Assembly: GCA_030613245.1 (NCBI GenBank)
Contig: JAUWMI010000041.1
Coordinates: forward strand, 1 to 38,801
DNA length: 38,801 nt
DNA from: Candidatus Sumerlaeota bacterium
GTDB lineage: Bacteria; Sumerlaeota; Sumerlaeia; MWCT01; JAUWMI01
Direction: 5' to 3'
Shown here: positions 1 to 8,023 of the stretch, in pieces
Layout: each line of letters begins with the position of its first letter
Position numbering within the stretch: the stretch's first letter is position 1
The notes under the pieces: generated by a model
What the model was told of the DNA's origin: nothing
What the model saw: only the letters and a program-made list of their open reading frames with translations
The model's database searches: none
Translations under genes and position numbers: made by a program

Positions 1-1
1 C

Positions 2-1174
2 GGCCCAACGCCGACCCCAACTCTACCATTAACAGTAAACCCAAGGCGGACGCCTCCCCCGACAGTACCAGGCACACCAACTCCCACGCCAACTCCAACA
101 GGAACAGGTACTGCAACTCCGACACCGACGCCAACCGCGACACCAACGACAACCACACTCGTCAAGCAATATACGTTTGATACGGGTCTTGAGGACTGGG
201 GATTCCTGGGGTTAAGTGGTTCGGGGTTCTCCGGCGCATCGTCCAGCTATAGCGGTGGCCGCATAGGCATCAGTTCAGCGGATGATACAACGAACCGCGT
301 GGGATTCTGGAACGGGCCAACGGAGATTGCTTACGTGGCGGGTAATGTGTACCGGGCAAGGTTCCTGGTCTCCTCCAGTCAAGCCACGGCATCTCAGAAT
401 CCGCAGTTCCGCATGCGCTGGACCCATGATCAATCTCTTGAGTCCGCAACACAGGTAGTGAATGCATCAGTCCCGTACAGCAACTCCCTGTCAGCTGACC
501 CAACAACGAGCACATATAGCTGCTATTTTGCGCCGGTGGTGAGCGGCAACCTCGGTGTTGCCTTTGACATGCTTGACTTCAGCGCAGCGCAGTATGGAGT
601 GCACTATGTGGATGAGGTTACCGTGGAGCGGTTCCCAGATCCGGCAGCAGGCGCAGCGGTAAGGACGTATGCCAGTGGCGGAGACTTTTCCAACTGGGGA
701 TTCGTGACCAACGTTGGCTTTGGTCCAGTGACGTCGGGCGGAGCAGGCACGGGCACGCTCACGATTGCGTCCGGCACTACCAGCGCAAGTAATTTTGGAT
801 GGGGGCAGTCGAGAGCAACGGCAACTGAGCGGACCTATGTAGCGAATAAGCTCTATCGGGCTACGTACACGCTGAGGTGCGCGAGTGATGCGGCCCGAAA
901 CACCATGCCACAGGTCAGACTGCGTTGCCAGAATGAAGACAGCCAGATGACGCAGACCATGGAGCTGAACAGCCAGGGCACTGGCCCCGGAGCAATGCCG
1001 ACAGTTGGTGGTACTGACTACGGCCTCTACTTTGAGACGCCGACTCTGCCCGGCTCACCGACGACGGGACAGGATGGATTCATTGTGACGCTTGACCTGC
1101 TCGACTTCAGCTCAGCCCAGGGCGGCACCATCTACATGGACAGCGTTGCGGTTGATTATCTCACGATTCCTTAG
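2..1174 (+). CDS. Secreted/surface protein, C-terminal part, two tandem beta-rich repeats
   Basis: The frame is open from base 2 to the TAG at 1172-1174 with no start in the window, so this is the C-terminal 390 residues of a longer protein. The first ~55 residues are a Pro/Thr linker (many PTPTPT-like steps), typical of extracellular spacers. Two homologous segments follow, roughly residues 57-217 and 223-390. Both start with an aromatic/Gly patch ending in WGF, both contain a YVA(G/N)xxYRA strand followed by an RMR/RLR strand, and both end in a (D/L)xLDFSxAQ ... Y(V/M)D motif. They look like jelly-roll or carbohydrate-binding-like domains, but I do not recognise a named family. There is no sorting signal or membrane segment at the C terminus, which ends VDYLTIP. 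Secretion and glycan binding are inferences from the architecture. An apparent start near 299 is only a valine GTG inside repeat 1. Confidence 0.8.
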   Translation, partial: GPTPTPTLPLTVNPRRTPPPTVPGTPTPTPTPTGTGTATPTPTPTATPTTTTLVKQYTFDTGLEDWGFLGLSGSGFSGASSSYSGGRIGISSADDTTNRVGFWNGPTEIAYVAGNVYRARFLVSSSQATASQNPQFRMRWTHDQSLESATQVVNASVPYSNSLSADPTTSTYSCYFAPVVSGNLGVAFDMLDFSAAQYGVHYVDEVTVERFPDPAAGAAVRTYASGGDFSNWGFVTNVGFGPVTSGGAGTGTLTIASGTTSASNFGWGQSRATATERTYVANKLYRATYTLRCASDAARNTMPQVRLRCQNEDSQMTQTMELNSQGTGPGAMPTVGGTDYGLYFETPTLPGSPTTGQDGFIVTLDLLDFSSAQGGTIYMDSVAVDYLTIP

Positions 1175-1246
1175 AGACACTATCAAAATGCAATTCTAAT
1201 ACGCCTAGGGCGTATAAACCACTACGACACAACGTACACGACGGGA

Positions 1247-1272
1247 GTAGGGGCGACCCGGTGGGTCGCCCC
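1247..1272. repeat. GTAGGGGC-type palindromic repeat
   Basis: GTAGGGGC followed by an inverted GACCC/GGGTC core and closing GCCCC; the terminal TAC is lost. It is one of two family members in the 386-bp gene-free stretch 1175-1560, in which I see nothing else clear. Confidence 0.8.
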
Positions 1273-1336
1273 AACATTCTCATCCTCGACCGCGCAACTA
1301 TCGAGATTCTCTCACCGCCGACCTTACCGTGATTTC

Positions 1337-1364
1337 GTAGGGGCAATTCATGAATTGCCCCTAC
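1337..1364. repeat. GTAGGGGC-type palindromic repeat
   Basis: Perfect 28-bp palindrome with GTAGGGGC and GCCCCTAC outer arms and the core AATTCATGAATT. It lies between the convergent ends of the partial surface-protein gene and the PIG-L gene. Same family as copies at 5057, 18799, 26042, 26223, 35703 and the 3' array. Confidence 0.85.
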
Positions 1365-1560
1365 AATAATTCTCGGAATGTACGGGTACGCCGTGGCGCA
1401 TCCCTACTATTTCCTACCTGCTTTTCTTGCATTCTGGCAAGCAGTCACACACGATGCACTGAGGCTTGGCCAAACCGGATTGAAAGTTACACTAAAAGAA
1501 GAAGTCGAAGAACAAAGGGCATGAAGGAGACCCTTCACGCCAGATGAGCACAAGGTGTTA

Positions 1561-2289
1561 TTAGAAAATGAGGACCGGTTCGTTAATAGGGAAGAACCGG
1601 AGGCCACGTTTGCGGGAGATGGGTGGCAGGGAGAAGGTCTGCGCTCGGGCAAATCCTACCTCGGCGCCGCGCATGGCAGTAAGGCCGGTGTAATAGCGCA
1701 TGTAGTCAAAGCGGGCGACTTCGCCACGAAATAGTGCGTGGCATTTCAGCGCCTCGATCCATTCATCGTACACTTCTGACACGTCAATCCATAAATCCGG
1801 CTTATAGTGAAACGGATCTTCCCAGTTCTCAGCGTAGTAGAGCGCGGTGAGCTGATGTGCGGGGAGCTCGCGCTTGATGCCTGGCAGCGCAGCGTAGAAA
1901 GTGCCTTCCATCACGAGTTCGTAGCAATTGCGGTGGTCGCGATGAAAGCTCCCCTTCCAGTGAGTGATGACGATATCGGGCTTGATCTTGCGCATGAGAT
2001 CGCAGATAGAGAGTTTAACCTCTTCTGTGAGCGGCAATTCGCCGTCTTTATAGTCTAGGACGATACATTTTGCCCCGAGGATGTTCGCAGCCGCCTCAGC
2101 CTCTTTAATCCGTTGTGCACGGTATTTCTCGGGTGGCATTTTGACGTTGCCCTTTTCCCCAGCAGTGAGATGAACGATGGTAGCGGCATGTCCGGCCTTG
2201 GTGTACTTACGAACGGTTGCGCCTGCGGTAATCTCTGCATCGCCGCAGTGAGCGCCAAAGACTGCGATGTGAAGCTGCTTGTTCGTCAT
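1561..2289 (-). CDS. PIG-L/LmbE family deacetylase
   Basis: A 242-residue protein of the PIG-L (LmbE-like) zinc-dependent N-acetylglucosamine deacetylase family. Members act on GlcNAc-containing small molecules such as mycothiol or bacillithiol precursors, or on antibiotic sugars. The N-terminal motif is AHCGDAEI at residues 13-20, where the family consensus is AHPDDxE. H14 and D17 would be zinc ligands. The second motif HRDH at 116-119 supplies the third ligand, H119. The Asp that normally acts as general base is Gly16 here, so activity or mechanism may differ. The ATG is preceded by AAGGAG at good spacing. It lies downstream of the GH26 and GNAT genes on the same strand; a remnant of the GNAT 3' end sits just upstream, suggesting GNAT and PIG-L were once adjacent. 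The substrate cannot be told from sequence. Confidence 0.88.
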   Translation of the reverse strand: MTNKQLHIAVFGAHCGDAEITAGATVRKYTKAGHAATIVHLTAGEKGNVKMPPEKYRAQRIKEAEAAANILGAKCIVLDYKDGELPLTEEVKLSICDLMRKIKPDIVITHWKGSFHRDHRNCYELVMEGTFYAALPGIKRELPAHQLTALYYAENWEDPFHYKPDLWIDVSEVYDEWIEALKCHALFRGEVARFDYMRYYTGLTAMRGAEVGFARAQTFSLPPISRKRGLRFFPINEPVLIF

Positions 2290-2326
2290 GGTGCAACTCC
2301 TTTTTGATTACAAAATGCCTCGGTGG

Positions 2327-2378
2327 CTGCACTGTAGATATGGCTACAGGCTTCGTTTCATAATAGCAAACTTTCGGG
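2327..2378. repeat. 52-bp direct repeat, copy A (remnant of GNAT gene 3' end)
   Basis: Matches 4061-4112 at a fixed offset of 1734 bp with about eight mismatches. Read on the minus strand, it encodes the last residues of the acetyltransferase (RKFAIMKRS), then one changed residue and a stop. Copy A is therefore a duplicated 3' end of that gene stranded downstream of GH26. Confidence 0.85.
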
Positions 2379-2387
2379 CACTTTGAG

Positions 2388-3881
2388 TCAGTTATATATT
2401 GGCCATTCGTTTACCGACGATTCCAGTCCGAGAAAATAGCTGTCCGCTGCGCCTGCTGTGTAGGCGCTTAGCGATTCTGAGGAAGAATCAATCCGGTAGT
2501 TTTTCGTCGCACTTGCATAATTAAACCAGACACACGCTTTCATTCCGGGATAGGTGTTTGTTAAGCTGCTGAACCACTCGGTAATCCATTGAGGCTTATT
2601 GAAGGAAGTTGTTTCAATTGCCGCTCCTTCTGCGATCATCATTGGCTTGTTCGAGCTATAATTACCATAGCCCTCTGAAATAAGCGCCGTAGGTGTGTCA
2701 CTATCTTGAGACGAATACACACTCAAACCTACCCAGTCTACGTACTGATGCCCTGGATAATAGTTCGTCATATTATTCCATGGCTCATTGGGGTAACTTT
2801 TTGCATTCGGCGACCAAACAAATATTTGTTTTTCGCCGGTAGCTCCAACCTGTTCAGCGATGTTATACATTCTGCGCCAGGCCCACCGGTATGTTTGGGA
2901 GTCTCCTCCGTACTTTAGATAACCTGAAGAAGTACTGAACGTCCAGGAACCGTTCATCTCGTTCATAGGTCTTATCCACACCGGATAATTCTTATTCCTT
3001 AAATCGGTAAACCAATTTTTCAGAAAAGTATCGTAATTTCCGGATGCGATTTCCCCACTTGTTGCGTTGTAGGGAAGGAATCCCACTTCCAGATAGCGGC
3101 CATTAAGATGAGTATCTATGACATAGCCGATGGAATTCTGGAAAGGGGTGGTCCAATCGGCATACCAGAGAACCATTACTATTGATTTTTGGGCAAGTGT
3201 TTCGAAATTGGCAATATCGAGATATCCATGTCCACCAGTATCCGTGGGATATGCCCCATGATAGCATCCATAAGAAGGAACGTATTTTGAGCTGTCCTCA
3301 ATCGTCCCTTCTACCCGTAGCTCGTCCAGAAAAACCCAGGAACCACTGGTGCTTACGCTATACTTTACGTATCGGGTGTTGACCCATCCACCGTTGGCGG
3401 TAACCGAGGCAACAGAATAGTCAGACGTGTCCGCTGGGAATGTTAGAGGACTACCATACAGGGTCCAAGAGGTTGCATCCGTGCTGGCATGAAGAACTAC
3501 GGATGATGGATAAGCAATCCCCAGGGTTGTCTGACTTCGGGCGTGAAGATGCATGTGAGAAACCGGATACACTTTGCCAAGGTCCACGATGATCTCAACG
3601 GACGCGTTGTACCATCCCACCCATTTATCCAAGGGCCAACTTTCTCCGAGAAGTTCATCAGTGAGTTTCACACCATCAGTAAATTCATTGCTCCATCTGT
3701 CAGGATACGTTGACGATGGTTGGACCGAATAGGTGTAGAACTTCCCAACGCTTAGATTCCCCCATGTTGTATTCGCAGAACAAACGGGGTTTAATAGTGC
3801 AACGACTACAAAGATAACCCACACTACACACAAGAGGTTAGAAACGCGATCTGGGTATCTGGTGTCCATCGAGGCGCTCAC
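2388..3881 (-). CDS. Secreted glycoside hydrolase family 26 (beta-mannanase-like) with N-terminal discoidin-like domain
   Basis: A 497-residue extracellular glycosidase. It has an N-terminal signal/membrane segment (about 15-35), an F5/8 type C (discoidin-like) carbohydrate-binding domain (about 40-193), and a GH26 catalytic domain (about 200-490). The GH26 signature residues are present: acid/base Glu308 in RPMNEMNG and nucleophile Glu418 in MIAEGA, plus a YVDWVGLSVY strand near 380. GH26 enzymes mostly hydrolyse beta-1,4-mannan, and some act on xylan or mixed-linkage glucan. The first start is GTG at 3881; an in-frame ATG at 3869 is an alternative, and neither has a strong ribosome site. 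The gene is somewhat more AT-rich than its neighbours. It is bracketed by the 52-bp direct repeats at 2327 and 4061, suggesting it arrived as a cassette. Substrate is inferred from the family only. Confidence 0.88.
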   Translation of the reverse strand: MSASMDTRYPDRVSNLLCVVWVIFVVVALLNPVCSANTTWGNLSVGKFYTYSVQPSSTYPDRWSNEFTDGVKLTDELLGESWPLDKWVGWYNASVEIIVDLGKVYPVSHMHLHARSQTTLGIAYPSSVVLHASTDATSWTLYGSPLTFPADTSDYSVASVTANGGWVNTRYVKYSVSTSGSWVFLDELRVEGTIEDSSKYVPSYGCYHGAYPTDTGGHGYLDIANFETLAQKSIVMVLWYADWTTPFQNSIGYVIDTHLNGRYLEVGFLPYNATSGEIASGNYDTFLKNWFTDLRNKNYPVWIRPMNEMNGSWTFSTSSGYLKYGGDSQTYRWAWRRMYNIAEQVGATGEKQIFVWSPNAKSYPNEPWNNMTNYYPGHQYVDWVGLSVYSSQDSDTPTALISEGYGNYSSNKPMMIAEGAAIETTSFNKPQWITEWFSSLTNTYPGMKACVWFNYASATKNYRIDSSSESLSAYTAGAADSYFLGLESSVNEWPIYN

Positions 3882-3994
3882 TTGCTCTAAATATAACGAC
3901 CATAAGGAGTGTTATAAGCAGTACTCATTCAGAAGCTTTTTTGAGAGAAGTTTTATTATGGATCTAGCCGGGAATAGGTGTCAAAGAGAGAAGG

Positions 3995-4059
3995 ATTGTA
4001 AAATGAACATTCCCAATATCAACTTTTAAATTTTCATTTTTCATTTTGCAATTTACAAT
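3995..4059. repeat. Solo remnant of four-helix-bundle element ends
   Basis: Starts ATTGTAAAATGAA and ends in a CATTTTGCAATTTACAAT-like arm, so the two ends are imperfect inverted repeats of each other. The same end sequences flank the four-helix-bundle ORF at 22988-23420. Here there is no ORF between them, which fits an internally deleted copy. Confidence 0.55.
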
Positions 4060-4060
4060 T

Positions 4061-4112
4061 CAGCACCGTTTGTATGGCTACACGCTTCGTTTCATAATAG
4101 CGAATTTTCGGG
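4061..4112. repeat. 52-bp direct repeat, copy B (3' end of GNAT gene)
   Basis: Parent copy of the repeat at 2327-2378. It spans the stop codon and last ~11 codons of the acetyltransferase gene plus 17 bases downstream. Confidence 0.85.
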
Positions 4113-5025
4113 TGGCATGGAGGCCAAAACGTTCGTAGAAGCGCGCAGCATCTTCGTCGGCCCAATTAAACCATACCGTCCTGCCATCAGCAGCCTTGAT
4201 GCGACGCACCGCTTCGACGAAGAGTTTCGCACCGATCTTTTTCCCTCGAATGTCGGCGCGGACGCCAAATGGGCCGAAGTGTTCTCCTTCCCACTGGCAG
4301 TAACCCACCACGGTATCCTTAACCAGCGCGATGAGTACTTCATCGAGAGGCCCGGAAGCAAGCTTGGCACGAGCTGCAGCGTTCCAATCGCCCTTAAAGT
4401 GCGTGGCGAGAAATGCGAGAAAGTCCTGTAAGCGTTCCGGCGTGAGCGCCTCGACGACGACTTCCTCCCTGCCAGTTGACCAAGCCTCATCGTAGCACTT
4501 TTTGTAGTCAAAATCAATAATGTCACCCGACATGGCAATGGGTTCGTGGTCAATAGTAAACCCGTGTTTTTTGAAGAATGCGAAGCCCGAGGGATAGGCA
4601 TCTCCATCGACACCAGGGAAGATGTAGCCGGGGGCTGAGCCGGTGTTGCCGCAAACCCAGACCGTACGGCGGCCGTGCGATTTGAGAAAATCAAGCGCAG
4701 CATGAAGCAGCTGGGTGCCGATCGTTTTGCGTTGATATTCCGGCCGGACAAAGAGAACAGAAATCCAGCCATCGTGCTCTTCAAATCCCAGGCCATCATT
4801 AGGGGCAAGGCGCATGATGGCGCGAATGAAGCCGACGATCTTGCCCTGGGTCTCAGCGACGTAGCAGCCGCGCGCATCCGTTGGCGAGAAATTAATATCT
4901 AGGTGAATGGAACTGATAAGGCGGCCAACGGTAATTGTATCGCGCACGAGCGTTTCATTCCACGCTTCGAAAATAGAGAGAATATCTTTTCCGGCCATAG
5001 TGCGAATAGTGACGTTTGAACTCAT
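4078..5025 (-). CDS. Double-domain GNAT N-acetyltransferase
   Basis: 315 residues made of two GNAT domains in tandem. The first (about 1-165) has the acetyl-CoA motif VRPEYQRKTIGTQLL near 93-107. The second (about 190-315) has VRADIRGKKIGAKLF. Both match the Q/R-x-x-G-x-G/A pattern that holds the CoA pyrophosphate, and both end with the typical Y/F-E/K-(R/K)-(F/H)-G-F/L strand (FFKKHGF; FYERFGL). Tandem GNATs include mycothiol synthase-like enzymes and aminoglycoside or amino-acid acetylases. A PIG-L deacetylase close downstream on the same strand makes a thiol-cofactor or amino-sugar pathway conceivable, but this is only inference. The ATG at 5025 follows AGAGG at usual spacing. Its 3' end was duplicated to 2327-2378. 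Confidence 0.88.
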   Translation of the reverse strand: MSSNVTIRTMAGKDILSIFEAWNETLVRDTITVGRLISSIHLDINFSPTDARGCYVAETQGKIVGFIRAIMRLAPNDGLGFEEHDGWISVLFVRPEYQRKTIGTQLLHAALDFLKSHGRRTVWVCGNTGSAPGYIFPGVDGDAYPSGFAFFKKHGFTIDHEPIAMSGDIIDFDYKKCYDEAWSTGREEVVVEALTPERLQDFLAFLATHFKGDWNAAARAKLASGPLDEVLIALVKDTVVGYCQWEGEHFGPFGVRADIRGKKIGAKLFVEAVRRIKAADGRTVWFNWADEDAARFYERFGLHATRKFAIMKRSV

Positions 5026-5056
5026 GTGAGCATCTGCCTCTTGGTTTTTGGCTGCC

Positions 5057-5084
5057 GTAAGGGCGTATTATAATACGCCCCTAC
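5057..5084. repeat. GTAGGGGC-type palindromic repeat
   Basis: GTAAGGGC and GCCCCTAC arms around a GTATTATAATAC core, between the stop of the secreted protein and the start of the GNAT gene. Confidence 0.8.
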
Positions 5085-5089
5085 AATTG

Positions 5090-6043
5090 CTATTTGTCCA
5101 CTTCCTTCAGGAGCTTCAGGAGCGTCTGGTGGAATTCAGGATCGTCTGTGCAATACTTAAAATCTTCTGGCTTGACAGCAAAGTTGCCCGGCTTGGTTGT
5201 TGGCACTGCCCGATCTTCCTTCCACACGTGGTGTACCTGATTTTTCCAGGTTCGGAACACGTCTTTTATCGCCTCAAAATCCTTAGTGATATAGAGCCAG
5301 TAGAGCAAGCCGTGCTTGTTGTATTTCGAGCCGAGCAGAAGCTGCTTGGCATAGAAGCCGGTATCGCGTTTCATTTCAGGCGTAATGTCTTTCCAGTTGC
5401 CACTTGGGGGAACAGCGAGAGGACTTTTGTCCCAGGCACCCTGGCCAATCTCGCCCTTCGCGTATGCCTCAAGCCAGAAGTAGCGTTGAATAGCATACGG
5501 TGAGCGAAGGCCGTAGTCGTCATAGGATAATTGGATGTAGTCGCTGATCATCATGGCCTGAATTTCGGGATGTTCGCGGCAGTAGTCATTGACCTGCTTG
5601 TTGGTCCACTCCTTTTTCACGCCGTAAGGTGGACCGTAAATATTCTTTACGTTCGTCACGGTAATCTGCCAGGGGCCGATAGTGGTTTGGCCGATCATGT
5701 CGTGAGTCTCCTGAGCAGTGGTGCGACCCCAGCGCTTGTCAGGCTTGTTGAACAGGCTCCGGCCTTCTTTGATTGCGTGAGCCCAGAGGTCTTCGATAGA
5801 GACAAGCGGCCATTTGCCTTTTGCTTTGCCTTTGGCGAGGGCAAAGTAGGCGACATCGAGCACCATACGGCCACCCGGGGCATATTCATCTATGTTTTGC
5901 GAAATGCGTTCGTACTTCTCCAGCAACGTAATGAGGGGATCTGCTGTTGACTGGGTGGTCTGAGCGCAACAAGGGAGTGGTGCCCATGCTGTTGAGACTG
6001 CAAAGATCGTGAGTAGCACAAGGATGGAGCGGATAACGGCCAT
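5090..6043 (-). CDS. Secreted protein, possibly lysozyme/transglycosylase-like
   Basis: A 317-residue exported protein with an N-terminal signal peptide (MAVIRSILVLLTIFAVSTAW..., cleavage near CAQ, residue 28). The frame opens 12 codons further upstream, but ATG at 6043 is chosen because AAAGGAGG sits just before it. The mature part contains TIGPWQITVTNV at 121-132, which resembles the G-P-W/F-Q-I-T/S-xxT strand of lysozyme-fold enzymes. It also has an acidic segment (VSIEDLW) and many aromatic residues. I do not recognise a named family, so a muramidase role is a guess supported by the next gene upstream, a DUF1460 peptidoglycan amidase-like protein. The 231-bp gap between the two argues against tight cotranscription. 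Confidence 0.75.
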   Translation of the reverse strand: MAVIRSILVLLTIFAVSTAWAPLPCCAQTTQSTADPLITLLEKYERISQNIDEYAPGGRMVLDVAYFALAKGKAKGKWPLVSIEDLWAHAIKEGRSLFNKPDKRWGRTTAQETHDMIGQTTIGPWQITVTNVKNIYGPPYGVKKEWTNKQVNDYCREHPEIQAMMISDYIQLSYDDYGLRSPYAIQRYFWLEAYAKGEIGQGAWDKSPLAVPPSGNWKDITPEMKRDTGFYAKQLLLGSKYNKHGLLYWLYITKDFEAIKDVFRTWKNQVHHVWKEDRAVPTTKPGNFAVKPEDFKYCTDDPEFHQTLLKLLKEVDK

Positions 6044-6274
6044 GATCGTATCCTCCTTTATTGAGTTGTGAACTCTCATTAATTGATATAGGTACTTCTT
6101 TACTGACAGATATACCGCTATGAAATCTGCCTTTAAGATGAGACCCTAGCCCGCTGAGCGGATGATTTCAAGGCTTTTTTCCAGTACGTAACATCCTGCT
6201 GAGCGAGCGCTGGAGTGCGGTGACGCTTTGCTCAAAAGAAGAGCGCATCGAATCTTTGCGATTAACCGTTACTT

Positions 6275-7192
6275 CTACATGGGCTCGTCATTAAGAAATG
6301 CCTTGCCATGGGTAAGTTTCTCCGGGCCGATCCAGCGTACGGTTTCGCGTACGCGCATAAAGCTCATGCCGAGGTACTTGGGTTTCTTACTCAAGCCACT
6401 GATGTATTCTTCGTACGGGACATCCAGCGTTGTCTTGGCGCTCATGCTGGCGTGACGGAAATAGGCCTGGCCCTTTTTGTTCTTGTAAATCATGAGCATG
6501 TGGGCTGAAAAAATAGCTGGCCTATTCTGGATGAGCGATACGATGTCGCCTGAATTCAAGCGATCCACGACCTTGGAGAGGTTGGCCATTGGGATGTACC
6601 AGATTGTGACGTCGCGGTCGGGCAGCACATCGCGGACATCGCTCAGGCCTTTTCCCTCGAAGAACTTCCGATGACTAATCGTGCGAGTGAGCGTGGTGGC
6701 GAGATCCCCGGCCACCTCGCGGGTGATATCGCGCAGACACCAGGTGTTTTCCGCAATCCAATCCGCCATGGTATAGTGGTTGCGCGTGGCCATGCCGATG
6801 ATCCCGTCGCGATAGCGAATGTGCTGAAGCACATTGAACATCTCTTCGTAATGCGACGAGAGTGCCAGGGCTAGCACCTGTTCACAATAGGTCATGCAAT
6901 TGATCTGCTGGAAGTTCATCAGGGGGCCGGTCTCATAGCGAGCGTAGGGGCCATCGCCCTGACAGACCAATTCGTAGCGAGTGCCGAGAAATCGGCTGCT
7001 GTAGTAGTCAATCTTTTCGGCGTTGCTCATGGGCCCAGCGCTGATCTGGCGAATCAGCTGGTCTAACTCGACGACAGAGAGTTCGCCGAGGCGCTTTTCC
7101 ACTTGTTGTCCCATCAGCCCAAGGGGAAGCAAGCAGAGGATCGCAACCACCATAATTGAGCCGAGGAAGTGTGCAGTGCGCTGTGATTTCAT
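6275..7192 (-). CDS. DUF1460 family N-acetylmuramoyl-L-alanine amidase-like protein
   Basis: 305 residues with a signal peptide (1-29). The body matches the DUF1460 (PF07313) branch of the NlpC/P60 cysteine-peptidase fold, whose members hydrolyse peptidoglycan or recycled muropeptides in the periplasm. Visible signatures are the FLGTRYE stretch at 68-74, the presumed catalytic Cys99 in QINCMTYCEQ, a later HMLMIYK strand (His231) and a YFRHAS strand (His247). The ATG at 7192 is preceded by AAGGAGG. It lies between a secreted protein of unknown role and a sugar nucleotidyltransferase on the same strand, so an envelope role is consistent. The exact cleavage site is not shown by sequence. Confidence 0.78.
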   Translation of the reverse strand: MKSQRTAHFLGSIMVVAILCLLPLGLMGQQVEKRLGELSVVELDQLIRQISAGPMSNAEKIDYYSSRFLGTRYELVCQGDGPYARYETGPLMNFQQINCMTYCEQVLALALSSHYEEMFNVLQHIRYRDGIIGMATRNHYTMADWIAENTWCLRDITREVAGDLATTLTRTISHRKFFEGKGLSDVRDVLPDRDVTIWYIPMANLSKVVDRLNSGDIVSLIQNRPAIFSAHMLMIYKNKKGQAYFRHASMSAKTTLDVPYEEYISGLSKKPKYLGMSFMRVRETVRWIGPEKLTHGKAFLNDEPM

Positions 7193-7255
7193 CCGAAACC
7201 TCCTTCCACAAAATGTTTTATGTCAATAGTGAGTAGCCCGTGAGGATGTTTCCCA

Positions 7256-8023
7256 TTACCAGACACGGAATCCAAACTCCTTAATAGTGGCGTGATTGAG
7301 TGCTTGATTGGCGCGCGCGAACGAGTCAAGAGTGCTGATCGCGAAGACGTACGAGTTAATCTTCAGGGCATATACATGTTTTTGCTTGTGCAGCCACGCG
7401 ATGAAGTTCCCTGGCGCATCGGGATTATGCCCTTCATGAAGGTAGCGAGGAATCAAAGCAAGGGTGTCGCGCCGGAAGTAGTAGATCGGGGGGATGGCCC
7501 AGTTGGACTGCGGCTGCTGGGGCTTTTCTTCAAAGTTGCTGATGCGACCATTAGATTCTATTACAGCGATCCCTGTGCGCTGACGAGTCGCCAGATCGTC
7601 AACATTGCGTGCAACTACGCAGTCGGCCTGCTTCAAATGGGCGAAACGAACGAGCTCTGTGAGCGAAAACTGAAAGATATTATCGCTGCCCAGTACGAGC
7701 ACGTCGTCCTCAATATTCTGACGTTCAATTGTCAGAGCCAGGTCTCCGATAGCGCCCAGTCGCGATTCATTCGATACGGTTCCATCATCAATCAGCGTAA
7801 TCTCAGAAGGAGGCCTTCGCCAGTTCAGCCAATTCTCAAAATGTGGGTAAAACTTATGGTTGGTGACAAGGGAGATGTTCTGAAGCTCGCTCAGATCCAA
7901 CAGCTTTGACACCAGATAGTCAATAATCTGCACACCACCAACAGGTAAAAGCGCCTTAGGGCAATTTTCCGTAAGCGGAAGCATGCGCGTGGCATACCCT
8001 GCAGCTAGGATGACGGCGTGCAT
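7256..8023 (-). CDS. Sugar-phosphate nucleotidyltransferase (NTP_transferase family)
   Basis: A 255-residue cytosolic enzyme of the RmlA/GlmU-N/LicC-like superfamily, which joins a sugar or choline phosphate to an NTP with release of pyrophosphate. The N terminus MHAVILAAGYATRMLPLT followed by ENCPKALLPVGG is the classic nucleotide-binding loop with its PK(A)LLPV signature. The LGSDN motif near residue 101 would hold the metal-binding Asp. A GISxFxEKPQ-like segment (RISNFEEKPQQPQS) is also typical. At 255 residues it is close to the minimal catalytic domain, with no left-handed beta-helix extension. The sugar substrate is unknown. It starts 63 bp upstream of the DUF1460 gene on the same strand and may be cotranscribed with it. 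Confidence 0.85.
   Translation of the reverse strand: MHAVILAAGYATRMLPLTENCPKALLPVGGVQIIDYLVSKLLDLSELQNISLVTNHKFYPHFENWLNWRRPPSEITLIDDGTVSNESRLGAIGDLALTIERQNIEDDVLVLGSDNIFQFSLTELVRFAHLKQADCVVARNVDDLATRQRTGIAVIESNGRISNFEEKPQQPQSNWAIPPIYYFRRDTLALIPRYLHEGHNPDAPGNFIAWLHKQKHVYALKINSYVFAISTLDSFARANQALNHATIKEFGFRVW

Noticed and set aside
4092-4877. 261-codon minus-strand open frame
   Set aside because: Lies in another frame of the double-GNAT gene and has no recognisable motif.
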